A stretch of DNA of 64,000 bases from Pedobacter sp014947265 (GCF_014947265.1 NZ_JADCNK010000025.1:9730-73729), one strand, 5' to 3'. Counted from the first letter of the stretch, positions 7,442 through 17,037 are shown. The notes: generated from the sequence alone by a model not told the origin. Translations and numbers: made by a program.

Positions 7442-9184
7442 ATGGAAAAGACCATCATCATCAATATAGGAAACACAATTATTCACATTGAAGAAAGTGC
7501 CTACGAACGCTTAAAGGCCTACCTGAACGAAGTAAAACACTATTTTGCCAATCATGCAGATGACCTTGAAATTGTAACAGATATTGAAAACCGGATTGCC
7601 GAGTTGCTTACCGAACAATTGGAAGAACAGAAAAAACAGGTGGTAGATTCGGCCAATGTAAACGCTGTGATTGCGCAAATGGGCAGGGTACAGGATTTTG
7701 ATACAGCTGAAGAAGGTGAGGAAGAACCTGTAATTAACAGTACCTACCAACACCAGTATGTAGAGAAAAAATTATACCGCGATATGGACGACCGCGTGGT
7801 TGCAGGTGTTTGCGCCGGTATTGCACACTTTGTAAATGCAGACCCTAAGTGGATCAGGCTGGCAACGTTACTGATCAGTTTTGCAGGTGGATTTGGAATA
7901 TTGGTATATGCCATACTCTGGATCATCATGCCGAAAGCAAAATCCCGGATCGAACGCATGGAGATGAAAGGCGAGCCTGCAAATCTTCAGGGATTTCAAA
8001 AGAACCTGGATGAAGAATTACAAGCGGTTAAAGAACGTTTAGGAGAGGTAAACAAACATGCCCAACCAATATTTGCCCGCCTGGGCATTTTTATCGGTGA
8101 GTTTTTTGAATGGCTGGGTCGTTTTATTTCAGGCACCGGTAAGGTTATTTTTAAAGTAATTGCAGGTTTCATTATTGTTTTTGGCGTACTCTTTTTACTT
8201 ACTTTAATTATCGGTACAGCTGCTTTTCAGGGGTTTTGGGATGCGAGTATTTACGAATATTTCCCCTTCTCTATTATCAATGAAGGCAATAGGGGGGCAA
8301 TTTTATTTGGTGCATTTATTGTTTGCTTTGTACCGGTTTTGGCTCTGGTATTATTCTCCATCAGGGTAGCTTTTAACAAACAGGCCATTAATAAAACATT
8401 TTCTTTCGCTTTGTTAATTATCTGGTTGGCTGGTGTGGCTATAACAGGTTATCAGGCAGCCAAAATTTCATCAGAATTTAAGCAACATGCAGAGTTAACA
8501 CAAACAACCGACCTGAAAGCTTATCCGGTATATACCATCAATATCGATAAAAGTAAATATTTCAGTAAAGAAGATAGTGTGGCTTACCACATTGATGCGA
8601 ACAACCGCCACCAGATTGTAGTTGATGATTTTGAAGATGGACCATTTGTTTCACCGAACCATATCCGCATTGATATTAACAAAAGCGAAACCGGTACTAC
8701 CCGTTTAACACAGAAGTACGAATCGCAGGGTAAAACTTTTCAAAGTGCCTTACAAAATGCGCAGAACATTAGCTACAATTATGTAGTGAAAGATTCTGAA
8801 CTGACTTTTAGTCCGCGGTTTCAATTGAGAAAGGGAACCATCTGGAGAAACCAGGAAGTAAGGTTAAATCTTGAAATCCCGGTGGGAACCAGATTGATTT
8901 TAAAGCAGGATGCTTACCGTTACGTTAATAATTACTGGACATGGGATTGCAACAACAGAGAAAATGACCACAATGATTATAGTGTTTGGATCATGACAGA
9001 TGATGGATTGAAATGCGTTGCGCAATTAAAAGAAGAGGCGTTAAAAAAGGAAAAGTTAGAGCAGGAGCTACGTGATTTAGACCACTTGCACCAAGATAAA
9101 CCTAATGATACCCTGTATCAGGATTCTGTATCAAACCGGATTAAGGAAGTTAAAGAAGAGTTGGGTATTGAGCCTGAACAATAA
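7442..9184 (+). CDS. PspC domain-containing membrane protein
   Basis: 580 aa. Residues 1-90 form a cytosolic region rich in charged helices. Residues about 112-172 are a PspC domain (LYRDMDDRVVAGVCAGIAHF, then a transmembrane helix ending LWIIMP). Three or four further transmembrane segments follow, then a long extracytoplasmic C-terminal part with beta-rich sequence and a charged coiled-coil tail. PspC proteins sense or buffer envelope stress. A PadR-PspC pair with a C-terminal adhesin-like region is common in Bacteroidota. Translation is probably coupled to padR, given the 15-base gap. Confidence 0.88.
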   Translation: MEKTIIINIGNTIIHIEESAYERLKAYLNEVKHYFANHADDLEIVTDIENRIAELLTEQLEEQKKQVVDSANVNAVIAQMGRVQDFDTAEEGEEEPVINSTYQHQYVEKKLYRDMDDRVVAGVCAGIAHFVNADPKWIRLATLLISFAGGFGILVYAILWIIMPKAKSRIERMEMKGEPANLQGFQKNLDEELQAVKERLGEVNKHAQPIFARLGIFIGEFFEWLGRFISGTGKVIFKVIAGFIIVFGVLFLLTLIIGTAAFQGFWDASIYEYFPFSIINEGNRGAILFGAFIVCFVPVLALVLFSIRVAFNKQAINKTFSFALLIIWLAGVAITGYQAAKISSEFKQHAELTQTTDLKAYPVYTINIDKSKYFSKEDSVAYHIDANNRHQIVVDDFEDGPFVSPNHIRIDINKSETGTTRLTQKYESQGKTFQSALQNAQNISYNYVVKDSELTFSPRFQLRKGTIWRNQEVRLNLEIPVGTRLILKQDAYRYVNNYWTWDCNNRENDHNDYSVWIMTDDGLKCVAQLKEEALKKEKLEQELRDLDHLHQDKPNDTLYQDSVSNRIKEVKEELGIEPEQ

Positions 9185-9227
9185 TCCTGGCCGACGAAAC
9201 CTAATCATTCCCATACAAATTGGCATT

Positions 9228-9254
9228 AAGATTCCCGCCTGCGCGGGAAAGACG
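9228..9254. repeat. Short REP-like palindrome
   Basis: ATTCCCGCCTGCGCGGGAA with flanking AAG and GACG. This is the reverse orientation of the CGTCATTCCCGCGCAGG family found at 12418, 12651 and 23660. It lies between the PspC gene and the beta-barrel gene. Confidence 0.7.
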
Positions 9255-9305
9255 ATCACTGATTTTATCTCCGTAAAAAAATATAACACCTAAAAAGAAG
9301 AAACC

Positions 9306-11759
9306 ATGAAAACATTATTTACGCTAATTGCATGCCTGATGGTGTGTGGGGCTTCTTTTGCCCAAAAATTAAACATACTAACGGGGAAAATCGTCGATGA
9401 AAAGACTGTCCCGATGTCGTTTGCGATTGTAAGGGTGTTGAACTATCCGGATACCACGGTTGTGAAAAGTGTATCCACCAACATAGATGGTGAGTTTAAA
9501 ATCGACCAGTTAAAAGGTGGCGATTATGTCCTTTCGATCTCGATCGTCGGTTTTAAAAATAAAAAGACTGATCGTTTTTCGCTTAGCGGAGATTTAAATC
9601 TACCTGCTATCAGTATTGAAAGTTTAACTAAACAGCTGAAAGAAGTGAGCGTACAAGGTAGAAAACCTTTTGTTGAACACCAGATTGATAAAACGGTGCT
9701 GAATGTAGAAAACAGTATTGTTTCGTCAGGCAGTACCGCCCTCGAAATTTTAGAGAAAGCACCTGGCGTGCAGGTGGACAGGCAGAATGAACAGATTTTA
9801 TTGAATAATAAATCTGGTGTGATGGTGATGATTGATGGAAAGAACAATTTTTTGTCAGCATCAGACTTGACCATTTATTTAAACAGTTTAAACAGTAGCC
9901 AGATTGCAACCATTGAAATTATTACCAATCCATCAGCCAAATACGATGCGGCGGGTAATTCAGGTATTATCAACATTAAACTGAAAAAGAATAAAGCATT
10001 TGGCACCAACGGAAGTGTCTCGTCAACCTATCGCAATGCGATAAGGGCTAATCTGCCTACCAATATTTATGGATCGGAGCTTAACTTCAATTTAAATCAC
10101 CGCGTAGAAAAGTGGAATTTTTATACCAATGCAAATGCCTCTAAAAACAATAATTTTTCGAATTTATTTTTAGACAGGAATACCAATTCCAACGGTTTGC
10201 AAAGTGCATTTAATCAAAACTTTCAAAAAATATATACCGGATCGCGCTTGGCTGCAAAAGTAGGGGCAGATTATTATGCCAGCGAAAAAACGACGATCGG
10301 GATTATGCTGGATGGCAGCACCAGTACACGTAAACTGGATAATTTCTCTCAAACATTTATAAACGAAACTCAGGCTGGTGTAGTAAGCAACAATTCATTG
10401 ATCCAATATTCCGATGCCAATACGCCAAACAAAAATTATAGTGTAAATTTTAATATCAAACATGATTTTAAAAAGGAGGGTGCGAGCTTAAATTTCGATG
10501 CCGATTACTCTGGCTTCGATTATTCTGGTCTTGAAAATTTTAACACCAATTTTTACGACGAAAAAGGGGTGGTGTACAACAATACTATCATTAAAAATGA
10601 TAGTAAAACAGCAATTGATATTTATGCGGCAAAAACAGATTTTACCTGGCCATTATCAAAAACTGCGAAATTGGAAACCGGCCTGAAAAGTACTTATGTT
10701 AAAACCAATAACGATTTTCTGTCGTCGGCATTTCTCAATAACGAATGGCAGAATATTGTAGGGCAGAGCAATAACTTTATTTATAAGGAAAATGTAAATG
10801 CAGCTTATGCAAATTTATCTAAAGATATGGGTAAATGGCAAATTCAGGCTGGTTTACGGGCAGAGTATACACAATCTACAGGCACATCGGTAACCAATAA
10901 TACCGTGGCAAAACAGCATTATTTATCATTGTTTCCTACGGTTTTTGTTAGTCAGAAAATTTCAGAAAGCAGTAATTTACGTTATTCGTACGGCAGGCGG
11001 ATAGATCGCCCCAATTACCAGCAGTTAAATCCTTTTAATTTTTACATGGATCCTTACACGATACAACAGGGAAATCCATATTTGAAGCCCCAGTTTACCA
11101 ATAATTTCGAAGTGAGTTATAATTATAAAAGTGGGTTATCATTTTCGTTAGGTTACTCAAAAACCAAAGATCTCATTTTGGACAGCAAAACCGCACAAAA
11201 CGATAGCACCAGGATTGTTACGGTTGGACAGGGTAATATAGGCAGCGGACAATATTATACAGCCGGATTATATTTTCCTTTGGCCATTACCAAATGGTGG
11301 AATTTACAAAACAATTTTAGCCTGTTTTACAATAAATTTAATGATGATAACTTAGAAGGTGCACCTTTTATGCTCAGCAAAGTATCTTACAATTTTAACA
11401 TTACAAGCTCCATTACTTTGCCCAATAACTGGACTTTCGAAACCAATTTCTGGTTAAATTCTCCCCGGGTGCGTGGTTTAGAGCGGACCATTATTTACCA
11501 GAATGCCTTAAATGTGGGCGTACAAAAAAGTTTCTTAAACAAAGCTTTAAAACTTAAATTAAATGTTGATGATATCTTCCAGACCAACTACTGGAAAGGA
11601 ACGCTCGATTATCAAAATGTGAATTTAAGGGTGCAGAACAATTACATTAGCAGAAGGGTATCTTTCAATATCAGTTATAGTTTTGGTAATCAAAATCTAA
11701 AATCAAACCATGACCGGAAAACGGCGGCAGATGATATTAAGAACAGAGCGGGAGGATAG
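9306..11759 (+). CDS. Outer-membrane beta-barrel protein, TonB-receptor-like, with carboxypeptidase-like regulatory domain
   Basis: 817 aa. A signal peptide ends in CGASFAQ. Residues about 24-110 form a carboxypeptidase-regulatory-like beta-sandwich (LTGKIVDEKTVPMSFAIVRV). A plug-like domain follows (LEILEKAPGVQVD and IEIITNPSAKYDAAGNSGII, the TonB-receptor plug signature). From about residue 240 the sequence is a beta-barrel with alternating aromatic strands. It would sit in the outer membrane and transport an unidentified substrate with TonB. Its position after padR and pspC suggests shared control, although 120 bases and a palindrome separate it from pspC. Confidence 0.88.
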   Translation: MKTLFTLIACLMVCGASFAQKLNILTGKIVDEKTVPMSFAIVRVLNYPDTTVVKSVSTNIDGEFKIDQLKGGDYVLSISIVGFKNKKTDRFSLSGDLNLPAISIESLTKQLKEVSVQGRKPFVEHQIDKTVLNVENSIVSSGSTALEILEKAPGVQVDRQNEQILLNNKSGVMVMIDGKNNFLSASDLTIYLNSLNSSQIATIEIITNPSAKYDAAGNSGIINIKLKKNKAFGTNGSVSSTYRNAIRANLPTNIYGSELNFNLNHRVEKWNFYTNANASKNNNFSNLFLDRNTNSNGLQSAFNQNFQKIYTGSRLAAKVGADYYASEKTTIGIMLDGSTSTRKLDNFSQTFINETQAGVVSNNSLIQYSDANTPNKNYSVNFNIKHDFKKEGASLNFDADYSGFDYSGLENFNTNFYDEKGVVYNNTIIKNDSKTAIDIYAAKTDFTWPLSKTAKLETGLKSTYVKTNNDFLSSAFLNNEWQNIVGQSNNFIYKENVNAAYANLSKDMGKWQIQAGLRAEYTQSTGTSVTNNTVAKQHYLSLFPTVFVSQKISESSNLRYSYGRRIDRPNYQQLNPFNFYMDPYTIQQGNPYLKPQFTNNFEVSYNYKSGLSFSLGYSKTKDLILDSKTAQNDSTRIVTVGQGNIGSGQYYTAGLYFPLAITKWWNLQNNFSLFYNKFNDDNLEGAPFMLSKVSYNFNITSSITLPNNWTFETNFWLNSPRVRGLERTIIYQNALNVGVQKSFLNKALKLKLNVDDIFQTNYWKGTLDYQNVNLRVQNNYISRRVSFNISYSFGNQNLKSNHDRKTAADDIKNRAGG

Positions 11760-11864
11760 CCTTTTAGTCTTTAGTCTAAAGTCAGGAGTCGGAGGTCTCG
11801 GTGAGAACCCAGTCCCCCTTTGAAGGGGGCAGGGGGATGAAAAAACAAAAATTATCCAAAAAAC

Positions 11865-12227
11865 ATGAAAAATATCTTTTACAGTATCGGAATTTTACTT
11901 GCCACTTTAATATATGGCTGCCATAATGGTGAGGGGAATTTATCGCTAAGTACGATGGATAACAATACCGATTTTAACTTTGAAGCAAAGTATGATGAAA
12001 ACAAAACCGCTAAACTGGAGAAATATCTTGATAGTGCATTGAATAACGAACTTCCACTGGATCAGCATATCGACTTGTTCGTGAACTTAAATGGCAGCGA
12101 CAAGTTTAATCTTAAAGCCAAAAAAGGCTGGCTGGAGATCAATTTCGATAAAAGAAATAGTTCTTTAGCAGGTTATATGAAAGTGAAAAAACTGACGGAA
12201 GGTATTAAAAAGAAGTTATCGGAATAG
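11865..12227 (+). CDS. Small putative lipoprotein, unknown function
   Basis: 120 aa. The N-terminus MKNIFYSIGILLATLIYGC is a signal peptide with a lipobox (IYGC). The mature part is charged, with a predicted helix (AKLEKYLDSALNNELP) and a region that reads like a beta strand pair ending in a Lys-rich tail. I do not recognise the family. It follows the beta-barrel gene by 105 bases, so it may be the last gene of the padR group. Confidence 0.65.
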   Translation: MKNIFYSIGILLATLIYGCHNGEGNLSLSTMDNNTDFNFEAKYDENKTAKLEKYLDSALNNELPLDQHIDLFVNLNGSDKFNLKAKKGWLEINFDKRNSSLAGYMKVKKLTEGIKKKLSE

Positions 12228-12285
12228 GCGCGTTTTTAACCGCAGAGTACACAAAGAGAAAGGCACAGAGGACGCAAAGCTGGGT

Positions 12286-12860
12286 GGTCTTCAACTACGC
12301 TCAGACTGACAATTTAAAAGGAAAAATCTGTGGATATCTGAGAGATCAGCGGGAGAATCCTTTCTTAATATTTTCCCGCAGATTTAAGGTGATGGGCGCA
12401 GAACTAAAGCTGTCGTCATTCCCGCGCAGGTGGGAATCTTAATGCTTACGTGCTGCTGTTGCTTTTTTAATCATGAAAGTAAAATAAGAGAAAAGGCTCA
12501 GCGGGCACATCTTTGGCTGGTCTTCGACTCCGCTCAGACTGACAATTTAAAAGGAAAAATCTGCGGATATCTGAGAGATCAGCGGGAGAATCCTTTCTTA
12601 ATATTTTTCCGCAGATTTAAGGTGATGGGTGCAGAACTAAAGCGGTCGTCATTCCCGCGCAGGCGGGAATCTTAATGCTTACGTGCTGCTGTTGCTTTTT
12701 TAACTATGAAGTAAGATAAGAGAAAAGGCTCAGCGGGCACATCTTTGGCTGGTCTTCGACTCCGCTCAGACTAACAATTTATAAGGAAAAATCTGCCTAT
12801 ATCTGAGAGATTAGCGGGCAACTCTTATTCTTTTCTCCCACCGATTTAAGATGATCAGCG
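12286..12860. repeat. Tandem repeat, unit about 232 bp, two full copies and one partial
   Basis: The phrase GGTCTTC...CTCAGACTGACAATTTA recurs at 12286, 12519 and 12751, so the period is 233 and 232 bases. Each unit holds a CTGAGAGATCAGCGGGAGAA segment and a CATTCCCGCGCAGG palindrome, and the third copy breaks off near 12860. A possible 81-codon frame inside (12430-12675) simply follows the repeats and is unlikely to be a gene. Confidence 0.85.
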
Positions 12861-12884
12861 CACAGTTACGATGAATAAACATAT

Positions 12885-12945
12885 TAATCGTCATTGCGAA
12901 CCGAAGGACTGATTTGTGGGGAGCGTGAAGCAATCTATTTTGTGG
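12885..12945. repeat. Dispersed repeat, CGTCATTGCGAACCGAAG...AAGCAATCT type
   Basis: The element starts CGTCATTGCGAACCGAAG and ends GCGTGAAGCAATCTATTTT. Related copies lie at about 16737 and 17536. The following 12961-13217 holds an open frame of 79 codons with no recognisable domain and atypical composition, which I do not accept as a gene. Confidence 0.65.
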
Positions 12946-13217
12946 ATTATTCCGATTCTGGATTTCTAAAATGAGAACTGGAAGAGGATCAGTTTGGGGT
13001 TTAAAGTTTTTTTGGATCGCAAAGGCTTATGATCCTTGGGCTGGCTCCGGTCCTGCTGTCCGTCTTTTATCTCATCAAGTTTTAAGTAAAGAAATGATTT
13101 ATAATTTAACGAAAGCACAAGTCAAGCCATGGCTAAGCCTGAATAAGCTAAGACTTGCGCTAGAAAGGATGTACTTGATAAAGGGTAAAGATATCTACTG
13201 CAACAACTAAATTTTTT

Positions 13218-15893
13218 CTAATATCGGTTAAATAGTTTTTTAAAGAACCGTTTAAAATCACTGTCATTGCAAAAGGTATTGTTTTCTAATATTCTGCAAT
13301 TATTGCCAACGGTATTAGGAAAGGGATTTTCTTTACATGGAATGAATCTGTTATTCTCGTTATTATAAGTAGCATAAGCATATAAATCGGGTGTTAATGG
13401 GCCTTTAAATACCACTTTAAAGATACTTTCTCTTGAAGGTTCATCAACCCAAAGCCTAAAGCCATAAGTGTTATCACTGCAGTACGAATAGCTATACATT
13501 CGATCATTTGGCCATTTTTGATCAAAGCCAGTGTGTCTATATAGGGGGGACGCAATTTGCATCCACTGGCAAGATCCGTCTATGGAGCTAACTGCTTTGT
13601 TTAATATCGTAAAGTTCGAATTATCTTCATCTGGATATAGCGTTTTACCATAAGCGGTTTTTTTATTGCCCAGATAATCTGAATGCAGCTTATTTAAGCT
13701 TTGCGCATTCAGAATAGAGAGCTTTGATAATTGCAAGGCGTTGTAAAGGGTAGCAAATTGATCAAAATCAATCTTTTTATGTTCGTTGGCGATCCCCATT
13801 TCTTTATTGATGAGTACTGTTACATCTTTAAAGGTTAACAAATTTTTCCCCGATCCGTCTTCTTTAAATATGGCTATAAGTTTTTCAGTTGTAACAGTTT
13901 CTCTACCGGAAACCATTAAGAAGAAGTCGGTTGTTTCTTTACCGAAAATGTGGTTTGAGATTTGTACCGCCGCATATTCCATACTTTTTTTAGCTTCTTT
14001 TTCTAATTTTTCTTTTAAAGCTTTTGTAGGGTTTAACAAATATTGCAATGGGCCTAATTTTGCCATGGCTTTATCAATTTCTGAATTGAGTTTGGTATAA
14101 TAATCGCTTATGGTACAAATGCTTTGCGGAACTTCGCTTGGAATGGCTGTAAATACTGGCGACCAGCATTTATACCAATCGGCATAATATGAAAAGCCAT
14201 TCCCTTTATTGGATAGGATATCTTTTGAAAAATCTTCGCCCGCATTAATGTATTGTATGCAGGCCTTTTCGATATCTCCTTTCCAGTTTTCGAGCAGTAA
14301 GTGCATCAGGTTGTAACGTGCGATTAAATCTTTTGCCACATTTATAAACTGATCAACATAAGCTTCAAGGCGCCCCCTTAATTCGTCTTCTTCCTTTTTA
14401 GTTTTTTCATATATTTCACTGGCTTTGTCATAACTGAGCTGCAAAGCCTCAATTTCCTTTTCCAAAGCCTCCTCCTGCATTTTATAATTTAATTCATTTG
14501 CTTCTGCAAGGGCTATATTTGTGGCCAGGTTACTTAGTTCTTCTGTTTTTTTTGAAATTTCGTTGGTGGCGTCAACAATGCCTGATTTTGTGTTTGAGAT
14601 TGTTTTTTCTGCATTGGCTATCTGATCAATTAATTTGTTTTTGGTTGTCTTAAGGTTTTCGATTGCCGGGTTAGCTATACTAACAGTCTTTTTAATAATT
14701 TCTTTAACCCAGCTACCTGTACTGCACATCTTTACACCGCATGGGTATTTTACACCCCATTTTTTACACCACTTGGTACCGCACGGATAAGGAATACCAG
14801 GAATCCATTTACTTACCTCTTCCAGTATCTCATGCTGGATGGTTAATGGGAGCAATCCAATATCTGTAGTCAGTTTTACAACACTGGCTCTTTTATCAAT
14901 AATTTCATTTTCAAGGTTATTAACCAATTGGTTGCCATTGCTAATTAATTGGTGTTTTTGTTGAATGATATTTTCAATATCCTTTTTGGTTTTAATACCG
15001 TTATCAATAACGTCCCGTTCAAATTTTATCTTTTTGAGCAGGATATCGTTTGCTGCTTTTTTTAATTCGAGCGCTTCTTTTGCAAGTTTTAACTGCATAC
15101 CCGCCTGGGCAGTTAGCCCTACTTTTTTGTCTAGCTCTAATATTAGCCTCTGTTCTTCTTTTAATAGGTTTAAGTAATTTGAACTTAAGGTAGAAATGAT
15201 GTTTTGGTTGGCATTATCGATTTCTTTTACCACGTTATAAACACCGTTCATGGCAACTAAATGTAGGGAGCCTGATTTTAAATATTCGCCAGTTACGCTA
15301 TTATTCAGGATAAAAGTCTTACTTAAAAATCCAGAGGGAGCACTTATCAATGAGCTATAATTAGTAATTATCTGGCCATCCGGCGTTACAAAGTCAGGCA
15401 GGTGATTGCCGATGTATTTTTCAAGTGCAAAATGTCTTCTTTCAACAATAATTTCATCAGTTAAAAGAAATATATCACCCGAATAAGCATTTACATAAGT
15501 GTGGGCAAAAATATCCATTGCCGCATGACAAGCATAACCGTAAGCAAAGGAAATTTCAGCAGGGGTTGTTGCCGAGTTTAATACGTGTTGTATCCAGGTG
15601 TCTGTTTTCCATCCATTATTTAATCCTGGATGGGCAGTTATCTGGCCAACTATAGGATCGGGGAAGACGTCAATGCCTAGCGTTCCCATTCTAAAATGGG
15701 CAGGATGGTTAATGAGTGAAGAAAGAACTTTGTTATTCAGTTCATACGTTTTGTTATTAATGGTTATGGTTTTGTTTTTTACAATGTCATTAAGTAATTG
15801 TTGCGCTATCCATAAATGTGTTTTCAAATCGAAGGAGTAAGCTTTTGTAGCAGTTAATATTATTATAAATACGAATAAGAAATATTTTTTCAT
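13218..15893 (-). CDS. Large secreted protein: zinc-dependent phospholipase C-like domain plus coiled coils
   Basis: 891 aa. Residues 1-20 are a signal peptide. Residues 21-210 resemble the all-helical zinc-dependent phospholipase C/S1-P1 nuclease fold: THLWIAQQLL, MGTLGIDVFPDP, TWIQHVL and the signature HAAMDIFAHTYV (His123, Asp127, His131), with His26, Asp75 and His103 as further candidate ligands. From about residue 230 to 500 there is a long heptad-rich coiled coil, interrupted near 365-395 by a four-cysteine hairpin with two YPCG repeats. The C-terminal 350 residues are mixed and unrecognised, with several cysteines. Family phospholipases C are 250-400 aa, so the insertion and tail are unusual. 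Phospholipase activity is inferred from motifs only. Confidence 0.68.
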   Translation of the reverse strand: MKKYFLFVFIIILTATKAYSFDLKTHLWIAQQLLNDIVKNKTITINNKTYELNNKVLSSLINHPAHFRMGTLGIDVFPDPIVGQITAHPGLNNGWKTDTWIQHVLNSATTPAEISFAYGYACHAAMDIFAHTYVNAYSGDIFLLTDEIIVERRHFALEKYIGNHLPDFVTPDGQIITNYSSLISAPSGFLSKTFILNNSVTGEYLKSGSLHLVAMNGVYNVVKEIDNANQNIISTLSSNYLNLLKEEQRLILELDKKVGLTAQAGMQLKLAKEALELKKAANDILLKKIKFERDVIDNGIKTKKDIENIIQQKHQLISNGNQLVNNLENEIIDKRASVVKLTTDIGLLPLTIQHEILEEVSKWIPGIPYPCGTKWCKKWGVKYPCGVKMCSTGSWVKEIIKKTVSIANPAIENLKTTKNKLIDQIANAEKTISNTKSGIVDATNEISKKTEELSNLATNIALAEANELNYKMQEEALEKEIEALQLSYDKASEIYEKTKKEEDELRGRLEAYVDQFINVAKDLIARYNLMHLLLENWKGDIEKACIQYINAGEDFSKDILSNKGNGFSYYADWYKCWSPVFTAIPSEVPQSICTISDYYTKLNSEIDKAMAKLGPLQYLLNPTKALKEKLEKEAKKSMEYAAVQISNHIFGKETTDFFLMVSGRETVTTEKLIAIFKEDGSGKNLLTFKDVTVLINKEMGIANEHKKIDFDQFATLYNALQLSKLSILNAQSLNKLHSDYLGNKKTAYGKTLYPDEDNSNFTILNKAVSSIDGSCQWMQIASPLYRHTGFDQKWPNDRMYSYSYCSDNTYGFRLWVDEPSRESIFKVVFKGPLTPDLYAYATYNNENNRFIPCKENPFPNTVGNNCRILENNTFCNDSDFKRFFKKLFNRY

Positions 15894-16222
15894 GTCGCTC
15901 TGTATTTAAACTGTTTAAAAAATAAAAATGTGCTGTTTGGCCCTGGCCTGCATTTACTTTAAATTGTATCATAAAAAGATGTTTTTGCCATTTAATACTT
16001 TTTAAATTGGCTTGCTAGTAGGGCAAATGGTTATTCGCCAGAATAAATAATCATATCATGTGAGTTTTAATTTAGGGTTTGGTTTATGGCTTCGGGCTGG
16101 TATTACTAATACCACATAGTAAAGATGGTTACTCAAAAAACATAGTGCAATACCCGCTATTGGGTATAATCTAGTAAGCTATAAATCCAAACCTCTAATT
16201 TTTTACTATATTTAATCAACCA
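15894..16222. other. Gene-free interval before tRNA-Lys
   Basis: About 330 AT-rich bases between the divergent large secreted-protein gene and tRNA-Lys. It would contain both promoters. I see no convincing open frame, repeat or strong hairpin in it. Confidence 0.6.
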
Positions 16223-16295
16223 GACTTCTTAGCTCAGTTGGTAGAGCAACAGACTCTTAATCTGTGGGTCCAGGGTTCGAACCCCTGAGGGGTCA
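16223..16295 (+). tRNA. tRNA-Lys (anticodon CUU)
   Basis: A 73-nt cloverleaf. Acceptor GACTTCT pairs with AGGGGTC, including two G-U pairs, and the discriminator is A. The D-arm has AGCTCAGTTGGTAGAGC. The anticodon arm is ACAGA/TCTGT around CTCTTAA, giving CTT. The T-arm is around GGTTCGAACC, and CCA is not encoded. Accessory-looking genes follow downstream, and tRNA genes are common integration sites, but I found no repeated 3' end within the window. Confidence 0.95.
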
Positions 16296-16310
16296 CTAGC
16301 CGTAATAAAA

Positions 16311-16339
16311 CAAAAACGCCCATACTTTTCAGTATGAGC
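16311..16339 (-). terminator. Terminator of the 63-aa lipoprotein gene
   Basis: GCTCATACT and AGTATGGGC, read on the minus strand, form a stem around GAAA and are followed by a T run. The hairpin lies between the convergent tRNA-Lys gene and the lipoprotein gene and may serve both. Confidence 0.75.
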
Positions 16340-16361
16340 GCTAGTCGTTTGTTCATTTTCT

Positions 16362-16553
16362 TTAATTTTTTACATCTGCCGGGGCATTCGTGGTCGAATC
16401 TGCTGTAGAATCAGTACTTGTACTATCAATTACCTTGCCTGTATCTGTGTATTTATACATACTATCAGCGTTTTCCTGATCGGCCTTTTTACCGCTACAG
16501 GCTGACAATGCCAGGCCAAAGGCGGCCATTAAGATTATTATTTTCGTTTTCAT
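16362..16553 (-). CDS. Small lipoprotein, unknown function
   Basis: 63 aa. MKTKIIILMAAFGLALSAC is a lipoprotein signal peptide with lipobox LSAC. The mature part is low-complexity, rich in Asp, Ser and Thr, including a run of alternating STDST. No catalytic features are visible. Such short acidic lipoproteins are frequent in Bacteroidota and largely uncharacterised. It has its own terminator. Confidence 0.7.
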   Translation of the reverse strand: MKTKIIILMAAFGLALSACSGKKADQENADSMYKYTDTGKVIDSTSTDSTADSTTNAPADVKN

Positions 16554-16736
16554 ATCAAATTGTTATAGGTGTACTTATATAATTCTTTTTAAAAGGCAAT
16601 TGTTTTGGGAATGGTAAATTAGTCGGGGAGTCGGAAAGACTGGGGGCCGGGGTTTGGTGCGTTACCGTGATCGTTCAATATGCGATCGCTGTTTGATCAT
16701 TGAAGTTTGGTTATTGGTAATTAACTGACCCGCTTC

Positions 16737-16786
16737 GTCATTGCGAACTGAAGGGAAGGGCTGTTATGGTGGCGTGAAGCAATCTT
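16737..16786. repeat. Dispersed repeat, CGTCATTGCGAAC...AAGCAATCTTTTT type
   Basis: Matches the elements at 12885 and 17536. The surrounding gap (16554-16903) also holds short GTCGGGAGTCGGG-like runs and no gene. Confidence 0.6.
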
Positions 16787-16903
16787 TTTGGTCGGGAGTC
16801 GGGTGATCGAGGTCGAAAGTCTGGGTTCATTTTTCAAAACCAAAATCTTTTTCATCACCCTCAATTTATTTCTGCATCTGATAATATTTTACTATATTTA
16901 TAT

Positions 16904-17015
16904 CGCGAACACAGTTGGAGCAATTCAACGAATAATTTTCTTAACAATATCCCAGGCATACCGGTGAAAGTCCGGGAACTCTTCGGCTTGCCGACTGTGT
17001 TCGCGGTGACCTGGG
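16904..17015 (+). promoter_or_regulatory. Structured leader RNA of the RadC-like gene (Pedo-repair-like)
   Basis: A perfect 12-bp closing stem pairs CGCGAACACAGT (16904-16915) with ACTGTGTTCGCG (16994-17005). Inside are the hairpin CCGG-TGAAAGT-CCGG (16961-16975) and CGG-CTTG-CCG (16984-16993). CCCAGG (16951-16956), within the closing stem, can pair with CCTGGG (17010-17015) outside it, which makes a pseudoknot. The 10-mer GCGAACACAG of the 5' strand recurs at 17040-17049, overlapping the start codon, so the 3' strand could switch partners and mask translation initiation. From memory, a motif named Pedo-repair was described in Pedobacter upstream of RadC-type DNA repair genes; the match is not verified here. 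The CCGGTGAAAGTCCGG segment also resembles part of cobalamin riboswitches. Confidence 0.75.
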
Positions 17016-17037
17016 CTTTAATTTAATTTTTCAAAAA

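Noticed and set aside
12430..12675. 81-codon open frame
   Set aside because: It lies within the 232-bp tandem repeat and ends in the translated REP palindrome.
12971..13210. 79-codon open frame before the large secreted-protein gene
   Set aside because: No domain, unusual composition, and a phrase (AYDPWAGSGPAVRL) that looks like translated intergenic repeat.
16961..17005. Cobalamin riboswitch
   Set aside because: CCGGTGAAAGTCCGG and ACTGTG resemble parts of the cobalamin core, but the other conserved parts and a vitamin B12-related gene are absent.
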